From positions 2,728,001 through 2,792,000 of the forward strand of contig NZ_JACIFP010000001.1 of assembly GCF_014197435.1 (NCBI RefSeq): a DNA stretch of 64,000 nt. The letters run 5' to 3'. Positions 1 to 8,390 of this stretch are shown here, in pieces (positions within the stretch are counted from its first letter, which is position 1; each line of letters starts with the position of its first letter). The translations under genes and the position numbers were made by a program. The notes under the pieces are model-generated. The model saw only the letters and a list, made by a program, of their open reading frames with translations. It was not told the origin of the DNA and did not search any database. Origin of the DNA: Gordonia humi. GTDB lineage: Bacteria > Actinomycetota > Actinomycetes > Mycobacteriales > Mycobacteriaceae.

Positions 1-551
1 CGTTGATCGACGACGTCGCGCACGCCCGGGTCGACGCGGTGGCGTTCACGTCGGCGCCGGCCGCCGCATCGATGCTGCTGCGCGCGGGCGAGCTCGGCGT
101 GCGCGACCGGCTCGTGCGGGTCCTCGAAACCGATGTGACGGCCTACAGCGTCGGGCCGGTGACCTCGGTTCCCCTCGACCAGGCCGCGATCCCCAGCGTG
201 GCGCCTGATCGGATGCGGCTCGGTGCGCTGGCCAGGCTGATCGGTGAGGACCTGCCGGTCCGGTCGCCGGACCTGGACGTCGCCGGTCACCGGCTCGGTG
301 TGCATGCGGCGTCGGCCGTCGTCGACGGTGAGGTCCGCGAGGTGTCGGCGACCGGTCTGGCCGTGCTCAGAGTGCTGGCGTCGACACCCGGCGAGGTCGT
401 CTCCCGACAGGACCTGCTCGAGGTGCTGCCGGTCGCGGGCGACGATCCGCACGCCGTCGAGGTCGCCGTCGCACGTCTGCGGACCGCGCTCGGCGTCCGC
501 GAGATGATCGGGACCGTGGTCAAGCGCGGGTATCGACTGGCGGTGGACTGA
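1..551 (+). CDS. nnaR: HemD-like transcriptional regulator, C-terminal part (NnaR type)
   Basis: The frame is open from the window edge, so the 5' end is missing. The visible part (about 183 residues) has the end of a uroporphyrinogen-III synthase (HemD) fold, with the segment VDAVAFTSAPAAASMLL, followed by an OmpR-type winged helix over roughly the last 90 residues, ending in VVKRGYRLAVD. HemD-winged-helix fusions next to nitrite reductase genes are known in Streptomyces and mycobacteria as NnaR, a partner of GlnR in activating nitrate and nitrite assimilation. It converges on the nir cluster, and its stop lies 2 bp from the stop of the sirohydrochlorin chelatase. A purely enzymatic HemD is less likely because of the DNA-binding domain. 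Confidence 0.85.
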   Translation, partial: LIDDVAHARVDAVAFTSAPAAASMLLRAGELGVRDRLVRVLETDVTAYSVGPVTSVPLDQAAIPSVAPDRMRLGALARLIGEDLPVRSPDLDVAGHRLGVHAASAVVDGEVREVSATGLAVLRVLASTPGEVVSRQDLLEVLPVAGDDPHAVEVAVARLRTALGVREMIGTVVKRGYRLAVD

Positions 552-553
552 GA

Positions 554-1291
554 TCAGCCGGTCGCGGCACCGCCCGCCGACACCTCCGCGTCGTCGAACG
601 CCCCGGGCGCGTGGCCGAGCGAGGCGAGCCGACACACCCGGTCGAGGACCGACGGATGCAGACCGAGCGGCCGCGCGACGACATCGGCGCCCGCGGCGTC
701 GAGCCGCGACTGGAACAGTCCGGGCGCCAGCAGGTGCGACGCGACGGCGACGCGATCGTGGCGGCGCCGCATCGCCGTGACGACGGCCTCGACCGAACGA
801 TAGTGCGGCGCGGCGGCGGTCGGCGCCGCGAACGCCACCTCGACCGGTGCGTCCACCCGCGCCGCGAGGTCGCGTGCGACGGTCTCGACATCGGCGTGCG
901 AGGAGGGGTCCGACGAGCCCGCGGCGGCCAGGACCACCGCGTCGCCCGGACGGCGCCCGGCCTGCGCCAACCGGTCGGCGAGCGCACGCACGATCTCCGC
1001 GGAAGGTCCGAGCGAGTCGGTGACACGAGTCGGCGGCAGTCCCGGACGCGTGAGGTGCCGCGGCAGATCCCGTCGCACGTGATGCCCGCGGCCGAGGAAT
1101 GCGGGTACGACGGTCACCTCGTCGTCGAGTGGAGACGAGGCGAGGGCCTCGGCGGGGTTCGGCCCGAGAACGTCGACGAACGCGACCCGGACGCGGACAC
1201 GGAGCCGCTCGCGCATCGCCGCCGCGAGATCGCCGATCACGGCAACGCCGTGCGGACTCCTGGTCCCGTGCGCGACGAGCAGCACGCTCAC
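554..1291 (-). CDS. Sirohydrochlorin chelatase (CbiX/SirB family)
   Basis: This 245-residue protein begins VSVLLVAHGTRSPHG, the N-terminal metal-binding His signature of CbiX-type chelatases, and has a second chelatase-like half with AVASHLLAPGLFQSRLD. It probably inserts Fe2+ into sirohydrochlorin to make sirohaem, the cofactor of the adjacent nitrite reductase NirB; a cobalt chelatase role cannot be excluded from sequence alone. The GTG start at 1291 overlaps the nirD stop by 4 bp (GTGA), so it is translationally coupled as the last gene of the nir operon. The frame is open further upstream, but that part is the nirD shadow. Confidence 0.88.
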   Translation of the reverse strand: MSVLLVAHGTRSPHGVAVIGDLAAAMRERLRVRVRVAFVDVLGPNPAEALASSPLDDEVTVVPAFLGRGHHVRRDLPRHLTRPGLPPTRVTDSLGPSAEIVRALADRLAQAGRRPGDAVVLAAAGSSDPSSHADVETVARDLAARVDAPVEVAFAAPTAAAPHYRSVEAVVTAMRRRHDRVAVASHLLAPGLFQSRLDAAGADVVARPLGLHPSVLDRVCRLASLGHAPGAFDDAEVSAGGAATG

Positions 1292-1704
1292 CGCGCGACC
1301 TCGGAGACGACGGGCTCGGGTCGCGAACCGAACCGGATCTGCGGTGAGTTCGCCACGAACACCGTGCCGTCTATTCCGATCCGAGTGGCGTAGACCGGGA
1401 CTCGGACTCCGTCGACGTCGAGGCAGCGGCCGTCGATCAGGCTGAACACCTGCTTCTTCAGGGGCGACGCGACGACGGGGAAGCCGCCGCGGTCGCCGAC
1501 GATCCCGCGGGAGAGCACCGCGGCGCGTCCGATCGGATCGATGTTGCCGATCGCGCGCAGCGAGTCGTCGGCGAGCCGGAACAGGGCCACCTGGCCGCCG
1601 TCGGGCAGCAGCACGGCGACGCCGCGCAGCGGCTGCAGTCGGTGATACGCGCACGCGGGAGTCCAGTCGCGGGTCCAGCGGTGCAGGTCGAAGTTCACGC
1701 TCAC
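1288..1704 (-). CDS. nirD: Assimilatory nitrite reductase small subunit
   Basis: This 138-residue protein is the Rieske-like small subunit of NADH-dependent assimilatory nitrite reductase. It contains the typical segments VALFRLADDSLRAIGNIDPI and LKKQVFSLIDGRCL. Like other NirD proteins it lacks the Cys/His ligands of true Rieske proteins, so it is structural rather than redox active. The GTG start at 1704 overlaps the nirB stop by 4 bp and the gene's own stop overlaps the chelatase start by 4 bp. It lies between nirB and the sirohaem chelatase, which fits a single transcript running from nirB. Confidence 0.93.
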   Translation of the reverse strand: MSVNFDLHRWTRDWTPACAYHRLQPLRGVAVLLPDGGQVALFRLADDSLRAIGNIDPIGRAAVLSRGIVGDRGGFPVVASPLKKQVFSLIDGRCLDVDGVRVPVYATRIGIDGTVFVANSPQIRFGSRPEPVVSEVAR

Positions 1705-4226
1705 GCGTTGCTCCTCACAGTCGGTTCCCCGAGCAGTACGGGGACGCGTCGGCCGTGGCTCTCGCCGAACGACACGGTCGGGTCCGGCACGTCGGGGGCG
1801 TTGACGAACGAGACGAATCGGGCCAGCTTGTCCGGGTCGTCGAGTACGCCCTTCCATTCGCAGCGGTAGCCGTCGACGTGGCGTGCCATCGCCGCCTCGA
1901 AGTCGGCGGCGAGGCCGAGGTCGTCGTTGACCACCACCGAGCGCAGGTGATCGAGGCCGCCGTCGAGGTTCTCCAGCCAGGGCGCGGTCCGTTGCAGACG
2001 GTCGGCGGTCCGGATGTAGTACATGAGGAACCGGTCGATGTAGGCGACGAGGGTGTCGGTGTCGAGGTCGCCCGCCAGGAGTTGCGCATGACGGGGTGTC
2101 ATGCCGCCGTTGCCGCCGACGTAGAGGTTCCAGCCGTTCTCGGTCGCGATGACGCCGACGTCCTTGCCGCGGGCCTCCGCGCATTCGCGGGCGCAGCCGG
2201 ACACGCCCATCTTGATCTTGTGCGGCGATCGCAGACCCCGGTAGCGCAGTTCGAGGTCGATGGCGAGTTGCACGGAGTCCTGCTGGCCGTAGCGGCACCA
2301 GTCCGAGCCCGCGCAGCTCTTCACCGTGCGCAGACTCTTGCCGTACGCCTGACCGGACTCCATTCCTCCGTCGACCAGCCGCCGCCAGATGTCGGGGAGC
2401 TGGTCGACGGTCGCACCGAACATGTCGATGCGCTGGCCGCCGGTGATCTTGGTGTACAGGCCGTGATCACGTGCGATCTCGCCGATCAGGATGAGGTGTT
2501 CGGGGGTGATGTCGCCGCCGGGGACGCGCGGCACCACCGAGTAGGTGCCGTTGCGCTGGATGTTGGCCAGGAAGTGATCGTTGGAGTCCTGCAGCGACGC
2601 CTGCTCGCCGTCGAGGATGTGCTCGCTCGACGTCGACGCGAGGATCGAGGCGACGGTCGGTTTGCAGATGTCGCAGCCGGTACCGGTGCCGAAGCGCTCG
2701 ACCAGACCCGAGAAGGTGCGGATCCCGCTCGCCTGTACGAGTTCGAACAGCTCCGCCCGCGAGTGCTCGAAGTGCTCGCACAACGCGGTCGACTGCTCGA
2801 CGCCGGAGTCGGCGAGGAGCTGAGACAGCAACGGCACGCACGATCCGCACGAGGTGCCGGCGCCGGTGCACCTCTTGAGGGCGGCGACGTCACATGCGCC
2901 GTCGGCGATCGCGCCGCACACGGCGCCCTTGGACACGTCGTTGCACGAGCAGATCTGGGCGTCGTCGCCGAGCGCGCCGACGCCGAGGGCCGGGGCGTCG
3001 CCGGTCACCGGGCTGATCAGCGCGACGGGATCTCCGGGTATCGAGGAGCCGACGAGCGGACGGAGCACCCCGTAGGCGCTCGCGTCTCCGACGAGCACGC
3101 CGCCGAGAAGGGTCGCCGCGTCGTCGGAGAGCACGAGCTTGGCGTACGTCCCGTTGATCGGATCGCTGACCACGACGTTCAGCGCGCCCGCGGTGGCGCC
3201 GTGGGCGTCGCCGAAGCTCGCGACGTCGACGCCGAGGAGTTTGAGCTTGGTGGAGAGGTCGGCGCCGGGGAAGTCCGCGTCGCCGCCGAGCAGGCGGTCG
3301 GCGACCACTTCGGCGGACGCGTAACCCGGTCCGACGAGGCCGTAGCAGCGTCCCTCGATCGCGGCGACCTCGCCGACGGCGAAGACGGCCGGGTCGCTCG
3401 TGGTCCCGCTGAGATCGGTGAGGACGCCGCCGCGTTCGGCGGTCGCCAGGTCGGCCGCACGCGCCAGCTCGTCCCGCGGTCGGACCCCGGCGGCGAACAC
3501 GACGAGCGCCGCGTCGACGACGGTGCCGTCGGCGAGTGTGACGGCGAGTCCGTCGCCGGCCCGAGCGATCTCCCGGGTGCCGGAACTGAGCGTGATGTCG
3601 ATGCCGAGCGCACCGATCATCCGGGCCAGATGCTCACCGCCGGCCTCGTCGATCTGCTGCGGCATGAGCCGCGGATTCACCTCGACGACGTGCGGTCGCA
3701 GGCCGAGAAGGCGCAGTGCGTTCGCGGCTTCGAGACCCAGGAGACCCCCGCCGACGACGACGCCGATCGGTCGGTCCGCGCCGCCGCGGGCGATCGCCGC
3801 CTCGGCGTCGGCGCGGATCGCGTCGAGATCGTCGAGGGTGCGATAGACGTGACAGTGCGGGGAGTCGTTGCCGGGAACGGGCGGCACGAATGCGTACGAG
3901 CCGGTCGCCAGGACGAGAGCGTCGTAGTCGACAGCGGTGCCGTCGTCGAGGCGGACGGTGGTGCTGTCCCGGTCGATCGCGACGACCCGCCGTCCCGATA
4001 CGACGCGGACCGCCGGATCGTCGACGTACTCGTTGCCGGGCAGCGCGAGGGCCGTTCGATCCCAGGCGCCGACGTACGACGAGAGTCCGACACGGTCGTA
4101 CGCACGATCGGCCTCCTCACCGATCACGACGACATTCCACGCCGACGCCTCATCGCGCGTGCGGAGCGCTTCGACGAACCGGTGACCGACCATTCCGTGC
4201 CCGATGACGGCGACTGTTCTGCTCAT
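1701..4226 (-). CDS. nirB: Assimilatory nitrite reductase large subunit
   Basis: This 841-residue enzyme reduces nitrite to ammonium in the cytoplasm with NAD(P)H. It has an N-terminal FAD/NAD module (dinucleotide motif VIGHGMVGHRF at residues 7-17 and a second, GVVVGGGLLGLEAA), a BFD-type [2Fe-2S] domain with CSC and C-x2-C near 424-465, then the sirohaem/[4Fe-4S] sulfite-nitrite reductase half. The cluster cysteines are visible as SCAGSDWC near 634 and SGCAREC near 675. The start chosen is ATG 4226 (MSRTVAVIGHG); the frame runs 20 codons further up without a family match. It lies 112 bp downstream of the nitrate reductase gene and overlaps nirD by 4 bp. Confidence 0.96.
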   Translation of the reverse strand: MSRTVAVIGHGMVGHRFVEALRTRDEASAWNVVVIGEEADRAYDRVGLSSYVGAWDRTALALPGNEYVDDPAVRVVSGRRVVAIDRDSTTVRLDDGTAVDYDALVLATGSYAFVPPVPGNDSPHCHVYRTLDDLDAIRADAEAAIARGGADRPIGVVVGGGLLGLEAANALRLLGLRPHVVEVNPRLMPQQIDEAGGEHLARMIGALGIDITLSSGTREIARAGDGLAVTLADGTVVDAALVVFAAGVRPRDELARAADLATAERGGVLTDLSGTTSDPAVFAVGEVAAIEGRCYGLVGPGYASAEVVADRLLGGDADFPGADLSTKLKLLGVDVASFGDAHGATAGALNVVVSDPINGTYAKLVLSDDAATLLGGVLVGDASAYGVLRPLVGSSIPGDPVALISPVTGDAPALGVGALGDDAQICSCNDVSKGAVCGAIADGACDVAALKRCTGAGTSCGSCVPLLSQLLADSGVEQSTALCEHFEHSRAELFELVQASGIRTFSGLVERFGTGTGCDICKPTVASILASTSSEHILDGEQASLQDSNDHFLANIQRNGTYSVVPRVPGGDITPEHLILIGEIARDHGLYTKITGGQRIDMFGATVDQLPDIWRRLVDGGMESGQAYGKSLRTVKSCAGSDWCRYGQQDSVQLAIDLELRYRGLRSPHKIKMGVSGCARECAEARGKDVGVIATENGWNLYVGGNGGMTPRHAQLLAGDLDTDTLVAYIDRFLMYYIRTADRLQRTAPWLENLDGGLDHLRSVVVNDDLGLAADFEAAMARHVDGYRCEWKGVLDDPDKLARFVSFVNAPDVPDPTVSFGESHGRRVPVLLGEPTVRSNA

Positions 4227-4338
4227 GGGGCCACGGTATGGAGGCGGTGTTGCGGGAGACCGCGGCGCGCGTTGCCCGCCCGTCACGGGGATCTCACTGT
4301 GTTACGTGGCAGGGTGTGAGGGTTGCGCGTCGACGGAA

Positions 4339-7300
4339 TCAATACACGTCCCGCACATATCGGTGTTCGGCGGTGAGCGCGGCCACGTACGCGTCGGCGC
4401 TGCGCGGCGACAGGCGCCCCTGCTCGGCGACGATCCGGTGCAGGGCGTCGTCGACGTCGCGCGCCATGCGCGAGGCGTCGCCGCAGACGTAGACGTGCGC
4501 TCCTCGGGAGAGCCACTCCCAGACGTCGTCGGCGTACTGGATCATCAGGTCCTGGACATAGATCTTCTCCGATCGGTCGCGGGAGAACGCTACGTCCAGA
4601 CGGGTGAGGACTCCGGCGGCACTCAGGTCGGCGAACTCCTCCTCGTACAGGAAGTCCGTCGCGCGGTGCTGGTCGCCGAAGAACAGCCAGTTGTCGCCGG
4701 ATGCACCCGTGGCCTCTCGTTCGTGCAGGAACCCGCGGAACGGGGCGACGCCGGTGCCCGGTCCGATCATGATCATCGGAGCGTCCGGATCCGCCGGGGG
4801 ACAGAAGTGCCGGTTCGGCTGGACGAAGACCCTGACCTCTGCGGACTCGGGAGCATCGGCCAGATAGGTGGAGCAGACGCCGCCGCGGCGGACGTCGCCG
4901 CAGTCGAATCGGACGGCCGACACGGTGACCTCGACGCTGTCTGGGGTGCGGGCCGGACTCGACGAGATCGAGTAGAGACGCGGCTGCAGGGGACGGAGCA
5001 CCGTCAACCAGTCGGCGACCTCCGCGACCACCGGATACTCGGCGAGGACGTCGACGCTCTGGCGTCCCCATGCCCACTCGTCGAACGCCTCGCGGTGCTC
5101 CAACAACGCGTCGAGAGCCGGATCGTCATGGTGAGCGGCGACGAAGCCGACCAGATCGCGGGTGACCCGGGCGATCTCGAAGTGATCGGTGAGAGCCGCT
5201 CGCAACGACATGGTGTCCTCCGCCGCGTCGACCGGGAGGTCCCCGTCGAGACCGGTCACCGCGAGCCATTCGTCGACCAGTGCCGGACTGTTCGTCGGGA
5301 GCACGCCGAGCGCGTCTCCCGCGGTGTAGCTCAGTGATCCCGGCGGGAGTTCGAATGCGAAGCGTCGTACCTCCTTGGCCGATTCCGCACCGGTGAGCAG
5401 CACGTTCTCTACGAGCCGCACCGCAAGCGGATTCCGCCGCGACCAGTCGACGGCGGGACGGGGGTCGGCGGTGAGCGCGTCGGTCACCGCGGTGAGCCAG
5501 TCGGACGCGTCGTCGCCGGGCTCGCACGAGACCCGATCGAGCATCCGGGTGGCACCGAGGTGCGCCAACCGTGCGTCCAGCCGTCGGGCGAAACCGCAGA
5601 AGTCGGCGTACGACGAGTCGCCGAACCCGAGCACCGCGAAGTGCAGATCCGGTACGTCCGACGAGGTCGCCGCCGACAGCCTCGACCAGAGGTTCGCCGC
5701 ATCGTCGGGCGGGTCGCCGTCGCCCGTCGTCGCCACCGCGAACAGGACCGTCCCGGTCAACTCGTCGACGCCCACCTGCGCGGCGCGGCGCGCCGAGACG
5801 ACGAAACCGGCGTCGGTCAGCACGGCGACGGCGCGCTCGGCGAACTCCTCCGCGGTGCCGGTCTGCGACGCCCACACGAGGGTCACGCGGGGACCGGAGA
5901 CCGGAGCCGGTGCGGCGGCGGCCGCGGTGCGTGAGAAGTAGCCCGCGAGAACCCCGTCGGCCCACGCCCGGACGGGCGGCGAGAGGGGAGCGGCGGCCGG
6001 GATCACCGGCACCGCATCGTCGACGGGCGGATTCGCCGCGATACCCGCGGCGAGCCCGGACAGATACGCCGACTCCTCCGGGGCGGGTGACGGGGCGGGC
6101 GCGCCGCCCAGGACGGAGGCGAGGGCGTGCACGATCGGTTCCTCCTCGACGGGGACGGGGGTCAGCGACACCGCGCACGCTTTGAACTCCGGTTGCAGCG
6201 AGTCGGCGTCGACGGCGTCGTTGGTCACGGTGTTGATCGCCGCGTCGGCGAAGTGCATCGGCACGAAACAGCAACCGGGAGTGATCTTCTCGTCGATCTG
6301 GGCGGACACCGTGACCGAGCCTCGGCGCGAGACGACCTCCACCCGGCCGCCGTCCTCGACGCCGAACTCGGCGGCGGTGTCCGGATGCATCTGCACGAAA
6401 CTCGACGGATTCAGCTTGTTCAGCTTCGCGACCCGCCCGGTCTTGGTCATCGTGTGCCACTGGTGCGCCAGGCGTCCGGTGGTCAGCAGCACTGGATAGT
6501 CGGCGTCGGGGATCTCGGCCGGCGGCAGATACGGTCGCGGCAGGAAACGGGCGCGACCGTCGGCGGTCGGGAACCTGACACCGTCGGGGTTGCGGTAGCG
6601 GATCGGATTCCGTGACTCGCATCCCGGTGGCGCGGGCCACTGCACCGGGCCCTCGCGCAGCCTCTCGTGTGTGGCGCCGCGGACGTCCCAGCCGGTCACG
6701 GGATTGTGGAAAGCGGCCAGCTCGTCGAAGACGGCGGCCGCGTCTGGGTAGTCGAACGAGGCGCCGAATCCCATCGCGCGAGCGATGTCGGCGATCAGCC
6801 GCCAGTCCGGTCGCGCGTCGCCCGGCGGTGGCACGGCGGGGGAGCACAACGTGAGGTTCCGCTCGGAGTTCACCATCACGCCGTCGGTCTCCGACCACAG
6901 TGCGGCGGGCAGCACGACATCGGCGTAGGCGGTCGTCTCGGCGCCGTCGAAGGCCTCCTGCACGATCACCAGATCGGCGCGTTCGAGTGCGTCGACCACG
7001 GTCTGTCGGTTGGCCATCGACGCCACCGGATTGGTGCAGATGATCCACGCGGCCCGGATCTCGCCCGCGGCCATGCGCTCGAACATGTCGACGGTGCCGC
7101 CGCCCGGATCGGAGTCGATCGTGCCGGCCGGCACACCCCATACTCGCTCGGCGAACACTCGGTCGGCCTCGACCAGAGCCGAGCGCTGACCGGGCAGCCC
7201 CGGACCCATGTACCCCATCTCCCGCCCGCCCATCGCATTCGGCTGCCCGGTCAACGAGAACGGTCCCGACCCGGTCCGGCAGATCGCGCCGGTCGCCAGA

Positions 7301-8226
7301 TGCAGGTCGATCAGCGCGTTCGTGTGCCAGGTGCCGTGCGTCGACTGATTGAGGCCCATCGTCCACAACGACGTCCACTCGTCGGCGTCGACGATCCACC
7401 GCGCGAGCGTTCGCAGATCGTCCGCGTCGAGACCGGTGAGTTCGGCGACGACGTCGGCGGGATACTCGGCGAGCAACGGCGCCATCGTCTCCCAGCCGGT
7501 GGTGTGTTCGGCGACGAACTGATCGTCGACCCCGCCGAGATCGACGATCAGACGCAGCAGACCGTTGAGCAGCGCCAGATCGGTGCCGGGTCGGATCGCC
7601 AGGTGCAGATCGGCCTTCTCCGCGGTGGCCGTGCGTCGAGGATCGACGACCACCAGCCGCGCACCCCGCTTGACCCGCTCCATCATCCGCAGGAACAGGA
7701 TGGGGTGGCAGTCGGCCGCATTCGACCCGATCACCAGGAACAGGTCGGCGTGGTCGAGGTCGTCGTAGCTGCCCGGCGGACCGTCCGCGCCGAGCGACTG
7801 CTTGTAGCCGGTGCCCGCCGACGCCATGCACAGCCGCGAGTTCGACTCGATCCGATTGGTGCCGAGAAAGCCCTTGGTCAGCTTGTTCGCCAGATACTGA
7901 GCTTCCAGCGTCATCTGACCGGACACGTAGACGGCGATCGCGTCGGCGCCGTGCTCGTCCCGGATCGCCGACAGACGGCGCGCGGCCTCCGCGACGGCGT
8001 CGTCGGTGCCGGTGATACGGCCGTCGACGGTCGCGGCCGTGAGACGTCCCGGGGCGGTGAGCATCTCCGCGGTGGTTGCACCCTTCGTGCAGAGCCGACC
8101 GCGATTGGCCGGGTGATCGGGGGTGCCGGTGGACGATGCGACCCGGCCGTCGTCGACGGTCATCGTCATCCCGCAGCCGACGCCGCAGTAGCCGCAGACG
8201 GTCGAGACGGTGTGGGAGTCAGCCAT
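4339..8226 (-). CDS. Assimilatory nitrate reductase fused to CysJ-type NADPH flavoprotein reductase
   Basis: This 1295-residue fusion reduces nitrate to nitrite. Residues 1 to about 690 form a Mo-bisMGD oxidoreductase of the NarB/NasC type, with a [4Fe-4S] motif at the N-terminus (C-x2-C-x3-C, then RLCTKG), the likely Mo-ligand Cys in SNSRLCMAS, and the C-terminal molybdopterin domain from about 574. After a linker, residues from about 780 form a flavodoxin domain (WASQTGTAEEFAE), an FAD domain (RLYSISSSP near 1080) and an NADPH-binding domain (GPGTGVAPFRGF near 1150). Electrons could therefore pass NADPH-FAD-FMN-[4Fe-4S]-Mo within one chain. The start is ATG 8226. It is the first gene of the minus-strand nitrate cluster, behind a GlnR-like site. 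Confidence 0.94.
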   Translation of the reverse strand: MADSHTVSTVCGYCGVGCGMTMTVDDGRVASSTGTPDHPANRGRLCTKGATTAEMLTAPGRLTAATVDGRITGTDDAVAEAARRLSAIRDEHGADAIAVYVSGQMTLEAQYLANKLTKGFLGTNRIESNSRLCMASAGTGYKQSLGADGPPGSYDDLDHADLFLVIGSNAADCHPILFLRMMERVKRGARLVVVDPRRTATAEKADLHLAIRPGTDLALLNGLLRLIVDLGGVDDQFVAEHTTGWETMAPLLAEYPADVVAELTGLDADDLRTLARWIVDADEWTSLWTMGLNQSTHGTWHTNALIDLHLATGAICRTGSGPFSLTGQPNAMGGREMGYMGPGLPGQRSALVEADRVFAERVWGVPAGTIDSDPGGGTVDMFERMAAGEIRAAWIICTNPVASMANRQTVVDALERADLVIVQEAFDGAETTAYADVVLPAALWSETDGVMVNSERNLTLCSPAVPPPGDARPDWRLIADIARAMGFGASFDYPDAAAVFDELAAFHNPVTGWDVRGATHERLREGPVQWPAPPGCESRNPIRYRNPDGVRFPTADGRARFLPRPYLPPAEIPDADYPVLLTTGRLAHQWHTMTKTGRVAKLNKLNPSSFVQMHPDTAAEFGVEDGGRVEVVSRRGSVTVSAQIDEKITPGCCFVPMHFADAAINTVTNDAVDADSLQPEFKACAVSLTPVPVEEEPIVHALASVLGGAPAPSPAPEESAYLSGLAAGIAANPPVDDAVPVIPAAAPLSPPVRAWADGVLAGYFSRTAAAAAPAPVSGPRVTLVWASQTGTAEEFAERAVAVLTDAGFVVSARRAAQVGVDELTGTVLFAVATTGDGDPPDDAANLWSRLSAATSSDVPDLHFAVLGFGDSSYADFCGFARRLDARLAHLGATRMLDRVSCEPGDDASDWLTAVTDALTADPRPAVDWSRRNPLAVRLVENVLLTGAESAKEVRRFAFELPPGSLSYTAGDALGVLPTNSPALVDEWLAVTGLDGDLPVDAAEDTMSLRAALTDHFEIARVTRDLVGFVAAHHDDPALDALLEHREAFDEWAWGRQSVDVLAEYPVVAEVADWLTVLRPLQPRLYSISSSPARTPDSVEVTVSAVRFDCGDVRRGGVCSTYLADAPESAEVRVFVQPNRHFCPPADPDAPMIMIGPGTGVAPFRGFLHEREATGASGDNWLFFGDQHRATDFLYEEEFADLSAAGVLTRLDVAFSRDRSEKIYVQDLMIQYADDVWEWLSRGAHVYVCGDASRMARDVDDALHRIVAEQGRLSPRSADAYVAALTAEHRYVRDVY

Positions 8227-8248
8227 GCCCCGATCGTCGGCGAGCCGT

Positions 8249-8286
8249 GTTTCGGGAAGGAACGGATCGCGTTACGAAGGTGTTCA
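8249..8286 (-). promoter_or_regulatory. Probable GlnR-type binding array upstream of the nitrate reductase gene
   Basis: Read on the minus strand, four pentamers TGAAC, GTAAC, CGTTC and GAAAC occur with exactly 6 bp between each, an 11-bp period 23-60 bp upstream of the start codon. GlnR of Actinobacteria binds half-sites of the form GTnAC/GAAAC with this spacing, often described as an AC-N9-AC core. Three of the four half-sites fit well and CGTTC is poor. The context (nitrate assimilation, NnaR-type regulator nearby) supports the assignment; binding is inferred. Confidence 0.6.
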
Positions 8287-8390
8287 CGATCGAGCGGGCC
8301 GACCCCTCCACCGAGGCGTTCCACTGTGACATATCTCGACTTATCCGATCCGGTGTGAGATGTCGCGATGATCTGATGCATAGTGACCTC

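Noticed and set aside
1755-4319. Long plus-strand open frame opposite nirB
   Set aside because: Antisense shadow of nirB; no domain recognised.
4227-4338. Possible second GlnR site between the nitrate reductase gene and nirB
   Set aside because: Only a single GTAAC-type half-site is present and no partner lies at an 11-bp step.
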